DNA of 64,000 nucleotides. Origin: Desulfovibrio gilichinskyi. Its GTDB lineage: Bacteria; Desulfobacterota; Desulfovibrionia; Desulfovibrionales; Desulfovibrionaceae. A model generated the notes under the pieces. That model worked only from the letters and a program-made list of their open reading frames with translations, did no database searches and had not been told where the DNA came from. Positions 17,749-27,057 of this stretch are shown here, piece by piece. The position numbers and the translations under genes were made by a program. Position 1 is the stretch's first letter; each line of letters opens with the position of its first letter. The DNA is taken from positions 248,001 through 312,000 of the forward strand of contig NZ_FWZU01000005.1 of the NCBI RefSeq assembly GCF_900177375.1. Direction: 5' to 3'.

Positions 17749-17943
17749 TGCGTGCTCTGCCTGCCGATTGGTTGCTTGACTCGGGGTGGAGTAAGGAATT
17801 ATAAGCAGAAAAATAGTTTAATTCAAAATTAAATCCCCGATATAATGGACTGTAAAAAATACAAGCGGAAAGTATAAAGCTTTAGCCTGCTGAATTTTAT
17901 TTTTTCAATAATATAATCCGACATATTCTAAGAGTAATTACCT

Positions 17944-18042
17944 ATGACTGTTGAAAAGCCTTTGGTGTCAATAATGATACCGACTTATAATCAACCTGAG
18001 TTTTTGCCTGAAGCCGTAGAATCAGCTTTAAAACAGACTTAT
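17944..18042 (+). pseudogene. 5' stub of a family-2 glycosyltransferase
   Basis: The first about 33 codons are the standard start of a GT-A (GT2) glycosyltransferase: PLVSIMIPTYNQPEFLPEAV then SALKQTY. Normally P-N-L-E-I-I-V-V-D-D-G-S follows, but the match ends abruptly at about 18042, at the stop codon of a glycosyltransferase gene on the other strand. A likely 3' remnant of the same gene lies at 19541-19918. Confidence 0.75.
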
Positions 18043-19124
18043 TTATATCCTTTTTTTTCAATTTTATTAAGTGCCGTAAGCAAGTCTTGCTTTTGTAATT
18101 CTGATGTATATTCTAAAGAAATTTGTTTTCCGTTTTTAATTAGCTTCTCACATTTATCTCTTTTTAAAGCTGTTTGTAAGCTTAGAGTCAGTTCTTCAGT
18201 TGATTCTGGATTAAAATAAAGGGCGTAGGAACCTGTTGTCTGTTTGCAAAGATTTTGAAACATATTGTGGGCTGGAATATCGGATAAAACACAAAGGCAT
18301 CCTGCAGCCATACCTTCTAAAGCTGGCATGCCAAATCCTTCCGAGAGTGATGGTGATACGACTATATTTGTCTTTCCGTACAAAATGGCCATTTCTTTTT
18401 CGTTCAGTTGAGAATAGTATTCGTCAACTATTCCTGATTTTATTTCTTCTGGGTGTATCTTCGTCGGAGAAACACGTATAAAATGAATAGGAGTTGTTTT
18501 TTTAATTTCTTTAATAGCTTCAAAAACTCTAGCAATATTTTTAAGATTTAAACGATAATCGCCAATACTTAAGATTGAATTATGAACTTTATTTGTGCTA
18601 GAAACTGAATCAAATAAAGAATGATTGACGGTATTTCTTATGAAATCGTAATCTTTATTGTATTTATTTGTAAACTCATGCGCTACGATATGACATGGCG
18701 TCCATGCAATAATTTTAGAGTTATAATACTTCTCGATACCTATTTTTTGTAATTTAGATTTTGTCTTTAGAAAAAAGCGACCAGCAAGTGATGCATATTT
18801 GGCCCTTTTGGCTTTTTCTGAATAATAAGTTCGTAAATCGTTTAGTTCATGTCGTTGATAAAACATAACAGGAGAAGGCATTTGAGGTTTCAAGCATGAT
18901 TTTAGATCACGCAATCTCGTTGAAATGATAATGTCAACTTGCCCAGCTATTTCTTTAGTATCACTTATTATAATAGGTCGTTTATGAAATGGGTACTGTG
19001 TCTGAATATTTTTTACAAAGAGCTTAGCCTGATATCCCAATTCATCAAGAAGTTGAAGGTGTTGATTAATAACTTTTGTCCCACCTGTTAGTGTCAGATC
19101 TGAAAGGTAATATCCTATTTTCAT
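18039..19124 (-). CDS. GT4-type glycosyltransferase
   Basis: A 361-residue GT-B glycosyltransferase. The C-terminal nucleotide-sugar domain has VVSPSLSEGFGMPALEGMAAGC, the E-x7-E type motif of GT4 enzymes. The N terminus starts MKIGYYLSDLTLTGGTKVIN, typical of sugar transferases that build surface polysaccharide. Codon usage is strikingly AT-rich compared with neighbours, so I infer lateral acquisition. It sits inside the remains of a GT2 gene, on the opposite strand. The donor and acceptor sugars are unknown. Confidence 0.85.
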   Translation of the reverse strand: MKIGYYLSDLTLTGGTKVINQHLQLLDELGYQAKLFVKNIQTQYPFHKRPIIISDTKEIAGQVDIIISTRLRDLKSCLKPQMPSPVMFYQRHELNDLRTYYSEKAKRAKYASLAGRFFLKTKSKLQKIGIEKYYNSKIIAWTPCHIVAHEFTNKYNKDYDFIRNTVNHSLFDSVSSTNKVHNSILSIGDYRLNLKNIARVFEAIKEIKKTTPIHFIRVSPTKIHPEEIKSGIVDEYYSQLNEKEMAILYGKTNIVVSPSLSEGFGMPALEGMAAGCLCVLSDIPAHNMFQNLCKQTTGSYALYFNPESTEELTLSLQTALKRDKCEKLIKNGKQISLEYTSELQKQDLLTALNKIEKKGYK

Positions 19125-19540
19125 TTTATAGCTCCATTAAATTTTTTCTTAATATGTCTTCACGTTTTATGATTTGTGGTTAATTGGTTTGGGAGAGCCA
19201 CGGATCAATCAGAGCAAAGTTTTTCGAGAGTTCTTATTGAAGAATAAATAATTTAATTAATTATCATCAAAGTTTCAATTACTTGAGAAAGATGGAGAAG
19301 GCTATGTGAAATTCTTGCATTTCATAATATGAAAAAGCAAAATTTTTTGCTGATTTATTTGAAAGTAATATCAAAACCTAATAAAGAATATTCAGAAAAA
19401 TATAAATATTAATTTAAAGCGATTGGATACTTTCCAACTTTATTGCGAGCTCACAACAAGTATCAAGAACATCCCAAGGTGTGAGTCTGCCGAATTGAAG
19501 TCAATAGAGGAAGAGTCAGTAATTATTAGCATTAAGGATT
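19125..19540. other. AT-rich gap beside the inserted glycosyltransferase
   Basis: No gene is supported. Stops are frequent in all frames and there is no ribosome binding site with a plausible start. It probably includes the promoter of the minus-strand glycosyltransferase and decayed sequence from the interrupted GT2 gene. Confidence 0.5.
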
Positions 19541-19918
19541 ATGCAGACAGGAAAAATCGGGGTAATTCCTTCGGAAGCAATGGTTCGTCGTCGGCATGGT
19601 GGTAACGTTAGTTGTTCTTTGACGGTTGACACCTTTATAGCAGATATAGCAAGCTTCATTGCTCCATTGCGAATGGATGAGGGGATTAAAACAATTGTGC
19701 CCAGAGATTGGATGAAAAGCTGGGTTAAAAAATACACTTTTCATAAAGGAAAAGATAACGCTTATAAGATATTAAAAAATTTACATTCTAATGAAGATTA
19801 TTTTAAATATTTAGGAGCCATATGGGGCTTTTTGCCTTACGTAGCTTCCTGTATTTTTATTCAGCCTAAAAATATCTTAAGAGTCTGTAGAAACTATCTT
19901 TTTAAAGCGGTGTAATCA
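19541..19918 (+). pseudogene. Probable 3' remnant of the family-2 glycosyltransferase
   Basis: An open stretch encoding about 124 residues that begins in mid-domain. The phrase VRRRHGGNVS resembles the RxHGGN(V/M)S motif found near the end of many GT2 proteins. The rest (VPRDWMKSWVKKYTF and a hydrophobic LGAIWGFLPYVASCIF) would fit a variable C-terminal tail. No Shine-Dalgarno stands before the ATG. I infer it is the other end of the gene whose start is at 17944. It could instead be an unrelated small protein. Confidence 0.5.
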
Positions 19919-20007
19919 TTTTAGGATACTTAATTATTTTTTTATCCTGCTCTGGAATTTAAACAATCCAAACTTATTCCGTACAAAGTGCAAAGTTTTG
20001 TTCTCTG

Positions 20008-20041
20008 GTTAACCCTCAGTTAACCTGTGTTTCTGTTAATG
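20008..20041 (+). promoter_or_regulatory. OmpR-type direct repeats upstream of the RND operon
   Basis: GTTAACC occurs at 20008 and 20019, an 11-base period, and GTTAATG follows at 20035. Tandem repeats of this period are typical targets of OmpR/PhoB-class regulators such as the one encoded at 25020 in the same gene group. Confidence 0.5.
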
Positions 20042-20128
20042 TTTAATTTCTTCAAATTTTGTAATCACTAAATTCCGTACAGGAATTCCGTTGCATAACA
20101 GCTGGCAGAAAAAGCCACAGGAGTAAAT

Positions 20129-21319
20129 ATGCTTAAATATAACAAAATTTTTCTAACTATCGCTGCAATTGCAGTAGTAACTTCTTTTGTTTTTATTGGT
20201 TCAGGTTGCAAGAATAACGACCCGGCGCAGGCCACTGATCAGCCTCATCAAAGAGCTGTTCAAGTTGATGTTGCCGAGGTTACGACAACTTTCATACGTA
20301 AAGAAATTGAACTCCCCGGGCGTATCTCTGCGCGCAGAATTGCACAGGTTCGCGCAAGAGTTGCTGGAATTGTTCTTAGTAGAGATTTTAAGGAAGGCAG
20401 TCACGTAGAAAAAGGTCAGCCTTTATTTCATATAGATCCTGCCCAGTTCAATGCGGCCTTGTCTTTGGCGAAAGCAGATCTTGCAAAAGCTGAGGCTAAC
20501 ATGGTTGATCTGGCGGCTACAGCTGACCGCTACAGCAAACTTATTAAGACTAACTCTATCAGTCAGTCGGAATATGACACCGCTATTAATTCTTACAGGG
20601 CAGCCAAAGCGAGCAAAGATGCCGCAGAGGCCGCTGTAAAAACAGCCTCTTTAAGTCTCAGCTACGCCACTGTTGAAGCTCCTATTTCCGGTAGAATCGG
20701 ACGAGCTTTCATAACAGAAGGAGCTTTGGTTGGTGAAGGTGAAGCTACGCATCTGGCTACAATCCAGCAGCTCAATCCTATCTATGCAGATATTAATGAA
20801 CCTGTTTCAGAATATCTCAAGCTCAAAGCTACAATGAACAAGGCTGTTCATGATGAAAACGCTACGGATGTGACTGTCTCTGTTGATAATGTTGACTATG
20901 TTGCAAAAGGGAAACTTCTTTTTTCTGATGTAACCGTCGATCAAAAAAGCGGGCAGGTTTCACTTAGAAGTGAATTCCCGAATGACGATGGAATGCTGCT
21001 TCCGGGTATGTTTGTGCGTATAAAGATCAAACTTGGCGACAGTCAGGAAGTTATTCTGGTTCCGCAGCGCGCAGTCATGCTCGGTCAGGGCGGAACTGCT
21101 CAGGTCTATGTTGTTGACAGTCAGAATATAGTTCAGCCTCGCGCAGTAAAAACCGGATCTATGGAAGGCAGTCTCTGGCAGATTATTGAAGGTCTGAAAA
21201 CCGGAGAAAAGGTAGTTGTAAACGGAACCGGTAAGCTAAAGCCGGGAATGACTGTCTCCATAAAAAATGTCGAGAAGCCTAACATAGCATCAAATAATAC
21301 TGACAGTAAGCAGCAGTAA
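20129..21319 (+). CDS. RND efflux periplasmic adaptor (membrane fusion protein), lipoprotein
   Basis: A 396-residue MexA/AcrA-type adaptor. The N terminus has a lipoprotein signal ending in FIGSGCK, so the mature protein would start at the cysteine and be anchored in the inner membrane. The barrel-sandwich hybrid half-motifs bracket an alpha hairpin (RVRARVAGIVLSRDFKEGSHV, and VEAPISGRIGRAFITEGALV). The adaptor links the permease at 21343 to an outer membrane channel. The two genes are 23 bases apart. No TolC-type gene is present in the window, so the channel must be supplied from elsewhere. Confidence 0.93.
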   Translation: MLKYNKIFLTIAAIAVVTSFVFIGSGCKNNDPAQATDQPHQRAVQVDVAEVTTTFIRKEIELPGRISARRIAQVRARVAGIVLSRDFKEGSHVEKGQPLFHIDPAQFNAALSLAKADLAKAEANMVDLAATADRYSKLIKTNSISQSEYDTAINSYRAAKASKDAAEAAVKTASLSLSYATVEAPISGRIGRAFITEGALVGEGEATHLATIQQLNPIYADINEPVSEYLKLKATMNKAVHDENATDVTVSVDNVDYVAKGKLLFSDVTVDQKSGQVSLRSEFPNDDGMLLPGMFVRIKIKLGDSQEVILVPQRAVMLGQGGTAQVYVVDSQNIVQPRAVKTGSMEGSLWQIIEGLKTGEKVVVNGTGKLKPGMTVSIKNVEKPNIASNNTDSKQQ

Positions 21320-21342
21320 AATCAGATTAGAGATAAAAACAT

Positions 21343-24300
21343 ATGTCACAATTTTTTATTGATAGACCTAACTTTGCTTGGGTTGTTGCTATATTTATTT
21401 TATTGGCCGGGATTTTGTCTATTCCAGGCATGGCTGTCGAAAAACTTCCGCAGGTTGCTCCTCCGCAGATTACTATTGAAGCAGTGTACCCCGGAGCTTC
21501 AGCCACGACTATTAACGACTCCGTAGTCAGTCTTATTGAAGAGGAGCTGAACGGCGCCAAAGGACTGCTGTATTATGAGTCTACCAGTAGTTCTACAGGT
21601 TCTGCAAAGATAACCGTTACCTTCAAGCCGGGAACAAGCCCGGATATGGCTCAGGTTGATGTACAGAACCGTGTACAAAAGGCTGAGTCGCGTTTGCCCC
21701 AGTCTGTCAGAGATCAGGGTGTGACTATTGAACAGGCCAACTCAGGCTTTTTGATGATCTATGCTTTGCGCTATAAAAATGATGTCGCAGGCAAAGATCC
21801 CCAGCCTTTGGCAGATACTATGGCCCGGAATCTTAATAACGAAATTCGCCGAGTTGACGGTGTGGGAACCTTGCAGTTCTTTGCATCTGAAAGTGCGATG
21901 CGTGTCTGGGTTGATCCTCAGAAACTTCTCAGTTACGGCCTTGATCTTTCTGATGTAGCTAGAGCCATTAAAGCTCAGAATGTGCAGGTTCCTGCGGGGA
22001 GTTTCGGCGGGCGTCCTGTTGCTTCAGACCAGGAACTTATGGCTACATTTATGGTTCAGGGGCTTCTTGAAACTCCTGAAGAATTCGGGAAGATTCTGCT
22101 GCATGCCGGTCTGGACGGGTCGACCGTTTATCTTTCAGACGTTGCCAGGATTGAAATAGGCCCTGAGTCTTATAATGTTGTTTCCCGTCTAAACGGGACT
22201 CCCTCAGCTGCTGCTGCGGTTCAGCTTGCTCCGGGAGCTAACGCCCTCGGAACTGTTCAGCGCGTAAGGGCTCGTCTTGACGAGCTTGCCAAGACAATTC
22301 CTTCTGATATGGAACTTACCATTCCTTTGGATACTTCTACTTTTGTTGATGTCGCCATCGAAAAAGTTCTTCATACTTTACTCGAAGCTATTACCCTTGT
22401 CTTTTTAGTAATGTTCCTGTTTTTGCAGAAATTCCGTTACACAATCATTCCTACAATTGTTGTTCCGGTGTGTGTGCTCGGCTCATTTGCTGTCATGAAC
22501 GCAGTCGGTTTTTCTATCAACATGATGACAATGTTCGGCATGGTTTTAGCCATCGGTATTCTTGTTGATGATGCTATTGTTGTTGTTGAAAACGTAGAGC
22601 GAATTATGGCTACGGAAGGGTTGCCGCCACGTGAAGCAACAATCAAAGCCATGGGACAGATTTCCGGCGCAATTGTCGGTATTACTCTGGTTCTTTCAGC
22701 TGTATTTCTTCCGCTGGGATTCATGAGCGGTTCTGTCGGTGTTATTTACCGCCAGTTCGCAATTTCAGTTGCTGTTTCAATTTTGATATCAGGATTTTTA
22801 GCACTGACTCTGACTCCAGCTCTTTGTGCTACAATACTTAAGCCTATTCCAAAAGGGCATCATGAATCTAAAGGCGGTTTCTTCGGATGGTTTAACCGGT
22901 TCTTTGCAAGACTTGGAGCCCGTTATCAACGCCTTACCGGAGCACTTGTTACCAGAACTGTAAGATGCATGGCGGTTTATGCAGTCATGCTCGGAGTTCT
23001 CGGATTTTTTTACATGCAACTACCGGAATCATTTGTACCGACAGAGGATCTTGGACATATAATTGTCAACATTCAGCTTCCCCCGGGGGCAACTTATTCA
23101 AGAACCCTTGATGTCACAAAAGATATCGAAAGTTACTTTAAATCACGTCCTGCTGTTGAATCAACCTTTACTGTTATCGGGTTCAGTTTTTCCGGTCTTG
23201 GAGAAAATGCCGGTATAGCTTTCCCCATCTTTAAGGATTGGTCAGAGCGCGGAAAGGGACAGTCCGCAGGGGATGAGGTCGGCATGGCCAATCGGGTTCT
23301 TTCTCAGAATACGGACGGATCTATTTTTGCTGTTACCCCTGCTCCTGTTGACGGAATGGGTAATACAGGCGGATTTGCACTGCGTCTTCAGGACCGCGGC
23401 GGCGTAGGGCGTGGCGTGCTTGCACAAGCGTTGGGAATGGTCCTTGCAAAAGCTAATGCATCGCCTATTATTGCTTACGCTATGCCTCAGGGGTTGCCGG
23501 ATGCTCCGCAGTTCAGGCTTGTTATAGACCGCGAAAAAGCTGAAACTCTCGGTGTCAGCTTTGCAGATATAAAAAATGTTCTTTCAAGTGCTTACGGGTC
23601 CAGCATGGTCGCGGACTTCGTTAATGCCGGAAGGGTGCAGCGAGTCGTTATTCAGGCTGACGCTGAAAGCCGTAAAAATCCTAAAAGTTTAGATAATCTG
23701 TATGTTCAAAACTCAAGAGGCGGTCAGGTCCCTTTGAGGTCCTTAATCAGTACTAAATGGGAGACCGGGCCGGTACAGATTGTTCGCTATAACGGTTACA
23801 ATGCATTCAAAGTAATGGGTGATGCCGCTCCGGGACATAGTTCCGGTGAAGTTATGACCGAACTTGAAAAAATTATGAAAGATCTCCCTCCTGGAATAGG
23901 TTATGAGTGGACTGAACTTTCCTATCAGGAAAAGTTTGCAGGCGGGCAGGCTCCAATATTATTTGCTCTGGCATTGCTTGTAGTATTTCTGTTGCTGGTT
24001 GCACTTTATGAAAACTGGGCTATTCCGTTTTCCGTTATGCTGATTGTTCCGATCGGAGCACTCGGCGCGGTTGCCGCGGTGACAATCTTGCATATGTCCA
24101 ACGACGTTTACTTTAAAGTCGGGTTGATCACTATTATCGGCCTTGCGGCAAAGAACGCTATTCTTATTGTTGAAGTGGCTAAACAGTATTATGCTGAAGG
24201 GTTCAGCCTGAAAGAATCAGCGATTAAAAGTGCCGGTTTGCGTTTCAGACCTATCATTATGACTTCCATGGCTTTTATCCTTGGTGTTTTTCCGCTTGCT

Positions 24301-24492
24301 CTTGCAACCGGAGCCGGAGCTGCAAGTCAGAAGGCTCTCGGAGTAGGGGTTATCGGAGGAATGATCAGTGCGACAGGACTCGGGGTAATTTTTGCTCCGA
24401 TATTCTTTGTTGCGGTGCTTTCGGTCGTTGAAAAATTCAAGGGAAAGAAAACTGATGACCATGACCATTCTACACCGATTGAGCATAGTTAA
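21343..24492 (+). CDS. RND multidrug efflux permease (AcrB/MexB, HAE1 family)
   Basis: A 1,049-residue inner-membrane pump, the standard length. It starts with MSQFFIDRPNFAWVVAIFIL, has the proton-relay aspartates in AIGILVDDAIVVVENVER (about residues 400-420), and the second-half relay region GLAAKNAILIVEVAK (about 935-950). Family members expel hydrophobic drugs, solvents or dyes in exchange for protons. It pairs with the upstream adaptor and is followed by a two-component system, which probably controls it. Confidence 0.95.
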   Translation: MSQFFIDRPNFAWVVAIFILLAGILSIPGMAVEKLPQVAPPQITIEAVYPGASATTINDSVVSLIEEELNGAKGLLYYESTSSSTGSAKITVTFKPGTSPDMAQVDVQNRVQKAESRLPQSVRDQGVTIEQANSGFLMIYALRYKNDVAGKDPQPLADTMARNLNNEIRRVDGVGTLQFFASESAMRVWVDPQKLLSYGLDLSDVARAIKAQNVQVPAGSFGGRPVASDQELMATFMVQGLLETPEEFGKILLHAGLDGSTVYLSDVARIEIGPESYNVVSRLNGTPSAAAAVQLAPGANALGTVQRVRARLDELAKTIPSDMELTIPLDTSTFVDVAIEKVLHTLLEAITLVFLVMFLFLQKFRYTIIPTIVVPVCVLGSFAVMNAVGFSINMMTMFGMVLAIGILVDDAIVVVENVERIMATEGLPPREATIKAMGQISGAIVGITLVLSAVFLPLGFMSGSVGVIYRQFAISVAVSILISGFLALTLTPALCATILKPIPKGHHESKGGFFGWFNRFFARLGARYQRLTGALVTRTVRCMAVYAVMLGVLGFFYMQLPESFVPTEDLGHIIVNIQLPPGATYSRTLDVTKDIESYFKSRPAVESTFTVIGFSFSGLGENAGIAFPIFKDWSERGKGQSAGDEVGMANRVLSQNTDGSIFAVTPAPVDGMGNTGGFALRLQDRGGVGRGVLAQALGMVLAKANASPIIAYAMPQGLPDAPQFRLVIDREKAETLGVSFADIKNVLSSAYGSSMVADFVNAGRVQRVVIQADAESRKNPKSLDNLYVQNSRGGQVPLRSLISTKWETGPVQIVRYNGYNAFKVMGDAAPGHSSGEVMTELEKIMKDLPPGIGYEWTELSYQEKFAGGQAPILFALALLVVFLLLVALYENWAIPFSVMLIVPIGALGAVAAVTILHMSNDVYFKVGLITIIGLAAKNAILIVEVAKQYYAEGFSLKESAIKSAGLRFRPIIMTSMAFILGVFPLALATGAGAASQKALGVGVIGGMISATGLGVIFAPIFFVAVLSVVEKFKGKKTDDHDHSTPIEHS

Positions 24493-24570
24493 GCTTAAAT
24501 AAATAACCTGCTTCCTGATAACAGGTTACCCTTATATTAACCCCTCCTTCTTTATTATAGTACCCTTATA

Positions 24571-24597
24571 CAGGGAGAGCTTGCTTAGCTCTCCCTG
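24571..24597. terminator. Hairpin between the efflux permease and the DUF4405 gene
   Basis: CAGGGAGAGCT and AGCTCTCCCTG form a perfect 11-base stem with a 5-base loop. No T tract follows directly, so it may attenuate or protect the transcript rather than end it fully. Confidence 0.5.
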
Positions 24598-24639
24598 CAA
24601 AAATACCGATAGCTGTGATATATATAAGTTGGAGATGAT

Positions 24640-24984
24640 ATGTTTAAAAAACTGACCGACCGATCCTTTCTTTCCCCGATTGTGGCCTTCACTTTTCTTC
24701 CTGTTGCTATCACCGGTATTCTTTTGCTTCTGCATTTAAGTTTTCAGGGAATGAAAAATATTCATGAATGGTTAGGGCTGACCTTCACCACTTTTTGTGT
24801 CTTTCATATTGCTGTAAACTGGAGAATTTTCTCTAAATATTTTAGCAGAAAAGAGACTCGCTCGGCATTGCTTTTGGCTGTTGTGTTGACCTGTCTTTGT
24901 GGGGTAATAGGTACCAGTAACGGACCTTTTGAGCAGTGGACTCACAGGGTGAAAATTGTGCATGGTCAAGTCTTACACAAGTGA
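24640..24984 (+). CDS. DUF4405 small membrane protein
   Basis: A 114-residue protein with three hydrophobic segments (about 12-33, 45-62, 77-92). Histidines lie in or near helices (IHEWLGLTFTTFCVFHIAVNW), the pattern of DUF4405 proteins, which resemble the membrane part of b-type cytochromes. Haem binding is inference. It lies between the efflux genes and the response regulator on the same strand with GGAG before the ATG, so it may be part of the sensory or redox side of the cluster. Confidence 0.75.
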   Translation: MFKKLTDRSFLSPIVAFTFLPVAITGILLLLHLSFQGMKNIHEWLGLTFTTFCVFHIAVNWRIFSKYFSRKETRSALLLAVVLTCLCGVIGTSNGPFEQWTHRVKIVHGQVLHK

Positions 24985-25019
24985 CTTTTTTTATCTGGTA
25001 AAGAATATAGGAGCGCCTT

Positions 25020-25706
25020 GTGGGAATAGCCGTATTACTTGTAGAAGATGATTATGATCTGGCGGCTGCCGTGGTAGGGTCGCTTGAGCTTGAAGGTTTT
25101 ATTTGCGACCATGCTGCAAATGGTCCTCATGGATATGAATTAGCTTCCACCAATACTTATGATGTTCTTCTGCTTGATGTGATGCTCCCCGGATTAAGCG
25201 GAATAGGGGTGTGCGAAAAGCTTCGCAAAGATGGAGTGACTACTCCTATCCTAATGCTTACGGCGCGTGATACCTTAGATGATAAAATATCCGGGTTTAA
25301 TGCCGGAACGGATGACTACCTGACTAAGCCGTTTAATATGGAAGAATTGTTGCTTCGCATCAGGGCGTTATCTAAAAGGTTCAGCCGCCAGTCCCGGAAA
25401 CTTTCAGTGGTTGACCTTGAAATGAATCTTGATACGCATGAAGCAATTCGAAGTGGCAATCCTATACAGCTGACTCCTACAGAATGGAAATTACTCGAAG
25501 TGCTGGCCGTACATAGTCCTAAAGTTGTATCCAGAGTACAGTTGGAGCAGACTGTGTGGGGAGATTCCATCCCTTCCCAGAGTCTTTTAAAAGTTTATTT
25601 GAACAAGCTTCGTAAAAAAGTTGATATCCCCGCTTTGCCGCCTATAATTCAAACTTTACCCGGAGTCGGAGTTGTTTTGAAGCTGGTTGATGATCATGAA
25701 GAATAG
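25020..25706 (+). CDS. OmpR-family response regulator
   Basis: A 228-residue regulator starting at GTG with AGGAG 7 bases upstream. The receiver domain has the acidic pair in LVEDD, phospho-acceptor Asp in LLLDVMLPG (about residue 52), Thr in LMLTARD and Lys in DDYLTKPF. The C-terminal winged helix (LTPTEWKLLEVLAVHSPKVV and SLLKVYLNKLRKKV) is complete. It overlaps the kinase gene, so the two are translationally coupled. Direct repeats upstream of the efflux adaptor gene are plausible targets. Confidence 0.93.
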   Translation: MGIAVLLVEDDYDLAAAVVGSLELEGFICDHAANGPHGYELASTNTYDVLLLDVMLPGLSGIGVCEKLRKDGVTTPILMLTARDTLDDKISGFNAGTDDYLTKPFNMEELLLRIRALSKRFSRQSRKLSVVDLEMNLDTHEAIRSGNPIQLTPTEWKLLEVLAVHSPKVVSRVQLEQTVWGDSIPSQSLLKVYLNKLRKKVDIPALPPIIQTLPGVGVVLKLVDDHEE

Positions 25707-26949
25707 TCAAAGCATCAAAAAGCTTGTTCTGCTCTTTGTGCTTATAGCCTGCTCTCTGCTGGTCATTTCTTATTCAATTCTGGTAAATATTTTTTTTGAA
25801 AAAGGGCTGGTCCTAGCTGTTCAGCACCGTCTGGAGCTGGAATCAAACTTTTATGCCGCAGCATATGAAAAAGATAAAGGCACAAGACTTCCAGATGCCG
25901 CTAATTTTAAAACATTTCAAGATTATGAAGGGTTACCTGCTGAGATTAAAGAAAAAGTCGGACCTGATTTTCCAGCAGGTGAATTTGATATTGTGCACTC
26001 TGTCAAAAACGAGAATGAATTTCACTTTATTTATTCGTGGAAACGGTCTGACGGTAAGGTCTTGTATTTTGTATACAGTCTGGGAGATGCCGATAAGTCG
26101 GAGCTTATACTTTCAACTCTCCACGGGATTGCTTATTATACAATAGCGACAGGGCTGATTTTGTTTTTGGGGATAATTTTAGTTGCTCTGCTTATCATCC
26201 GTCGCATAACCAAGCTTGTAATGCGGCTTACTGATTGGGCTGTCAATTTGAACAATGATAATGTCGAAAAGACTATCGGAGATTTTCAATATAAAGAACT
26301 TAACCAGCTTGCAGTTTTGTTCCAGAGGAATATGCGTCGTCAGCTTGCGGGTATTCAGCGGGAACAGAAATTTCTGAGAAATGCCAGCCACGAACTGCGC
26401 ACACCTGTAGCTGTCTTGCAAAGTAATCTTGACTGGTTGAACCGGCTTGGAGCTGATGAAGAAGAAAAATTCAAGCGGCCCCTAAGCAGCATGGAGAAAG
26501 CTGTTAACAATATGAAAGAGCTGATTACCACGCTCTTATGGATCAACAAAAAAGATATCGATTCTATGCCTAAGCATGAGATTAAAGTCGATGATCAATT
26601 GCAAAATATTATTGATGAGAATTCGTACCTGCTGGCTAATAAAAAAGTACAGGTTAAAATGGAACTGCCACCTCAAGTTGTTTCGGCTCCGGAAACTTTA
26701 GCCCGCATTGTCTGGAGTAATATTATTCGAAACTCTTTCCAGCATACATATCAGGGGGAGATCAATATTTCCTTGTTAGAGGGCATGTTGACTGTGACTA
26801 ATGATCTTATCCCGGATGCTGCAGAGAGCATCAGTGAAGGGTTTGGACTTGGTCTGATGCTCATTCAGGATTTGACCGATTCCCTCGGCTGGCACTTGAC
26901 TGTTAATGAACGATCAACTTCTTATTCGGTCAGGCTGCAAATGGATTAA
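25690..26949 (+). CDS. Sensor histidine kinase partner of the OmpR-type regulator
   Basis: About 419 residues. Two membrane helices (about 10-33 and 150-171) bracket a periplasmic sensor of about 115 residues. A HAMP-like linker, the H box NASHELRTPV (His about 234) and an ATPase domain with N box RIVWSNIIRNSFQH and G box EGFGLGLML follow. The classical second ATP-lid motif DxGxG is not evident: the sequence goes from NDLIPDAAESI directly to EGFGLG, as in some shortened kinases. Starts at 25690 or 25696 are both possible inside the regulator gene's last codons. The stimulus is unknown. Confidence 0.9.
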   Translation: MIMKNSQSIKKLVLLFVLIACSLLVISYSILVNIFFEKGLVLAVQHRLELESNFYAAAYEKDKGTRLPDAANFKTFQDYEGLPAEIKEKVGPDFPAGEFDIVHSVKNENEFHFIYSWKRSDGKVLYFVYSLGDADKSELILSTLHGIAYYTIATGLILFLGIILVALLIIRRITKLVMRLTDWAVNLNNDNVEKTIGDFQYKELNQLAVLFQRNMRRQLAGIQREQKFLRNASHELRTPVAVLQSNLDWLNRLGADEEEKFKRPLSSMEKAVNNMKELITTLLWINKKDIDSMPKHEIKVDDQLQNIIDENSYLLANKKVQVKMELPPQVVSAPETLARIVWSNIIRNSFQHTYQGEINISLLEGMLTVTNDLIPDAAESISEGFGLGLMLIQDLTDSLGWHLTVNERSTSYSVRLQMD

Positions 26950-27057
26950 ATTCGATGCTGCCTGGTCTGTTGGTTCCGGTTGCAATATTACGAGATGAGG
27001 ATTGCTCCGTCATGAATATTATATTCGTATGAGTATAGGCAAATCCTCAGCTCTTTA

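Noticed and set aside
18236-18481. 81-codon open frame on the plus strand within the GT4 gene
   Set aside because: Antisense to a well-supported glycosyltransferase and without any family similarity.
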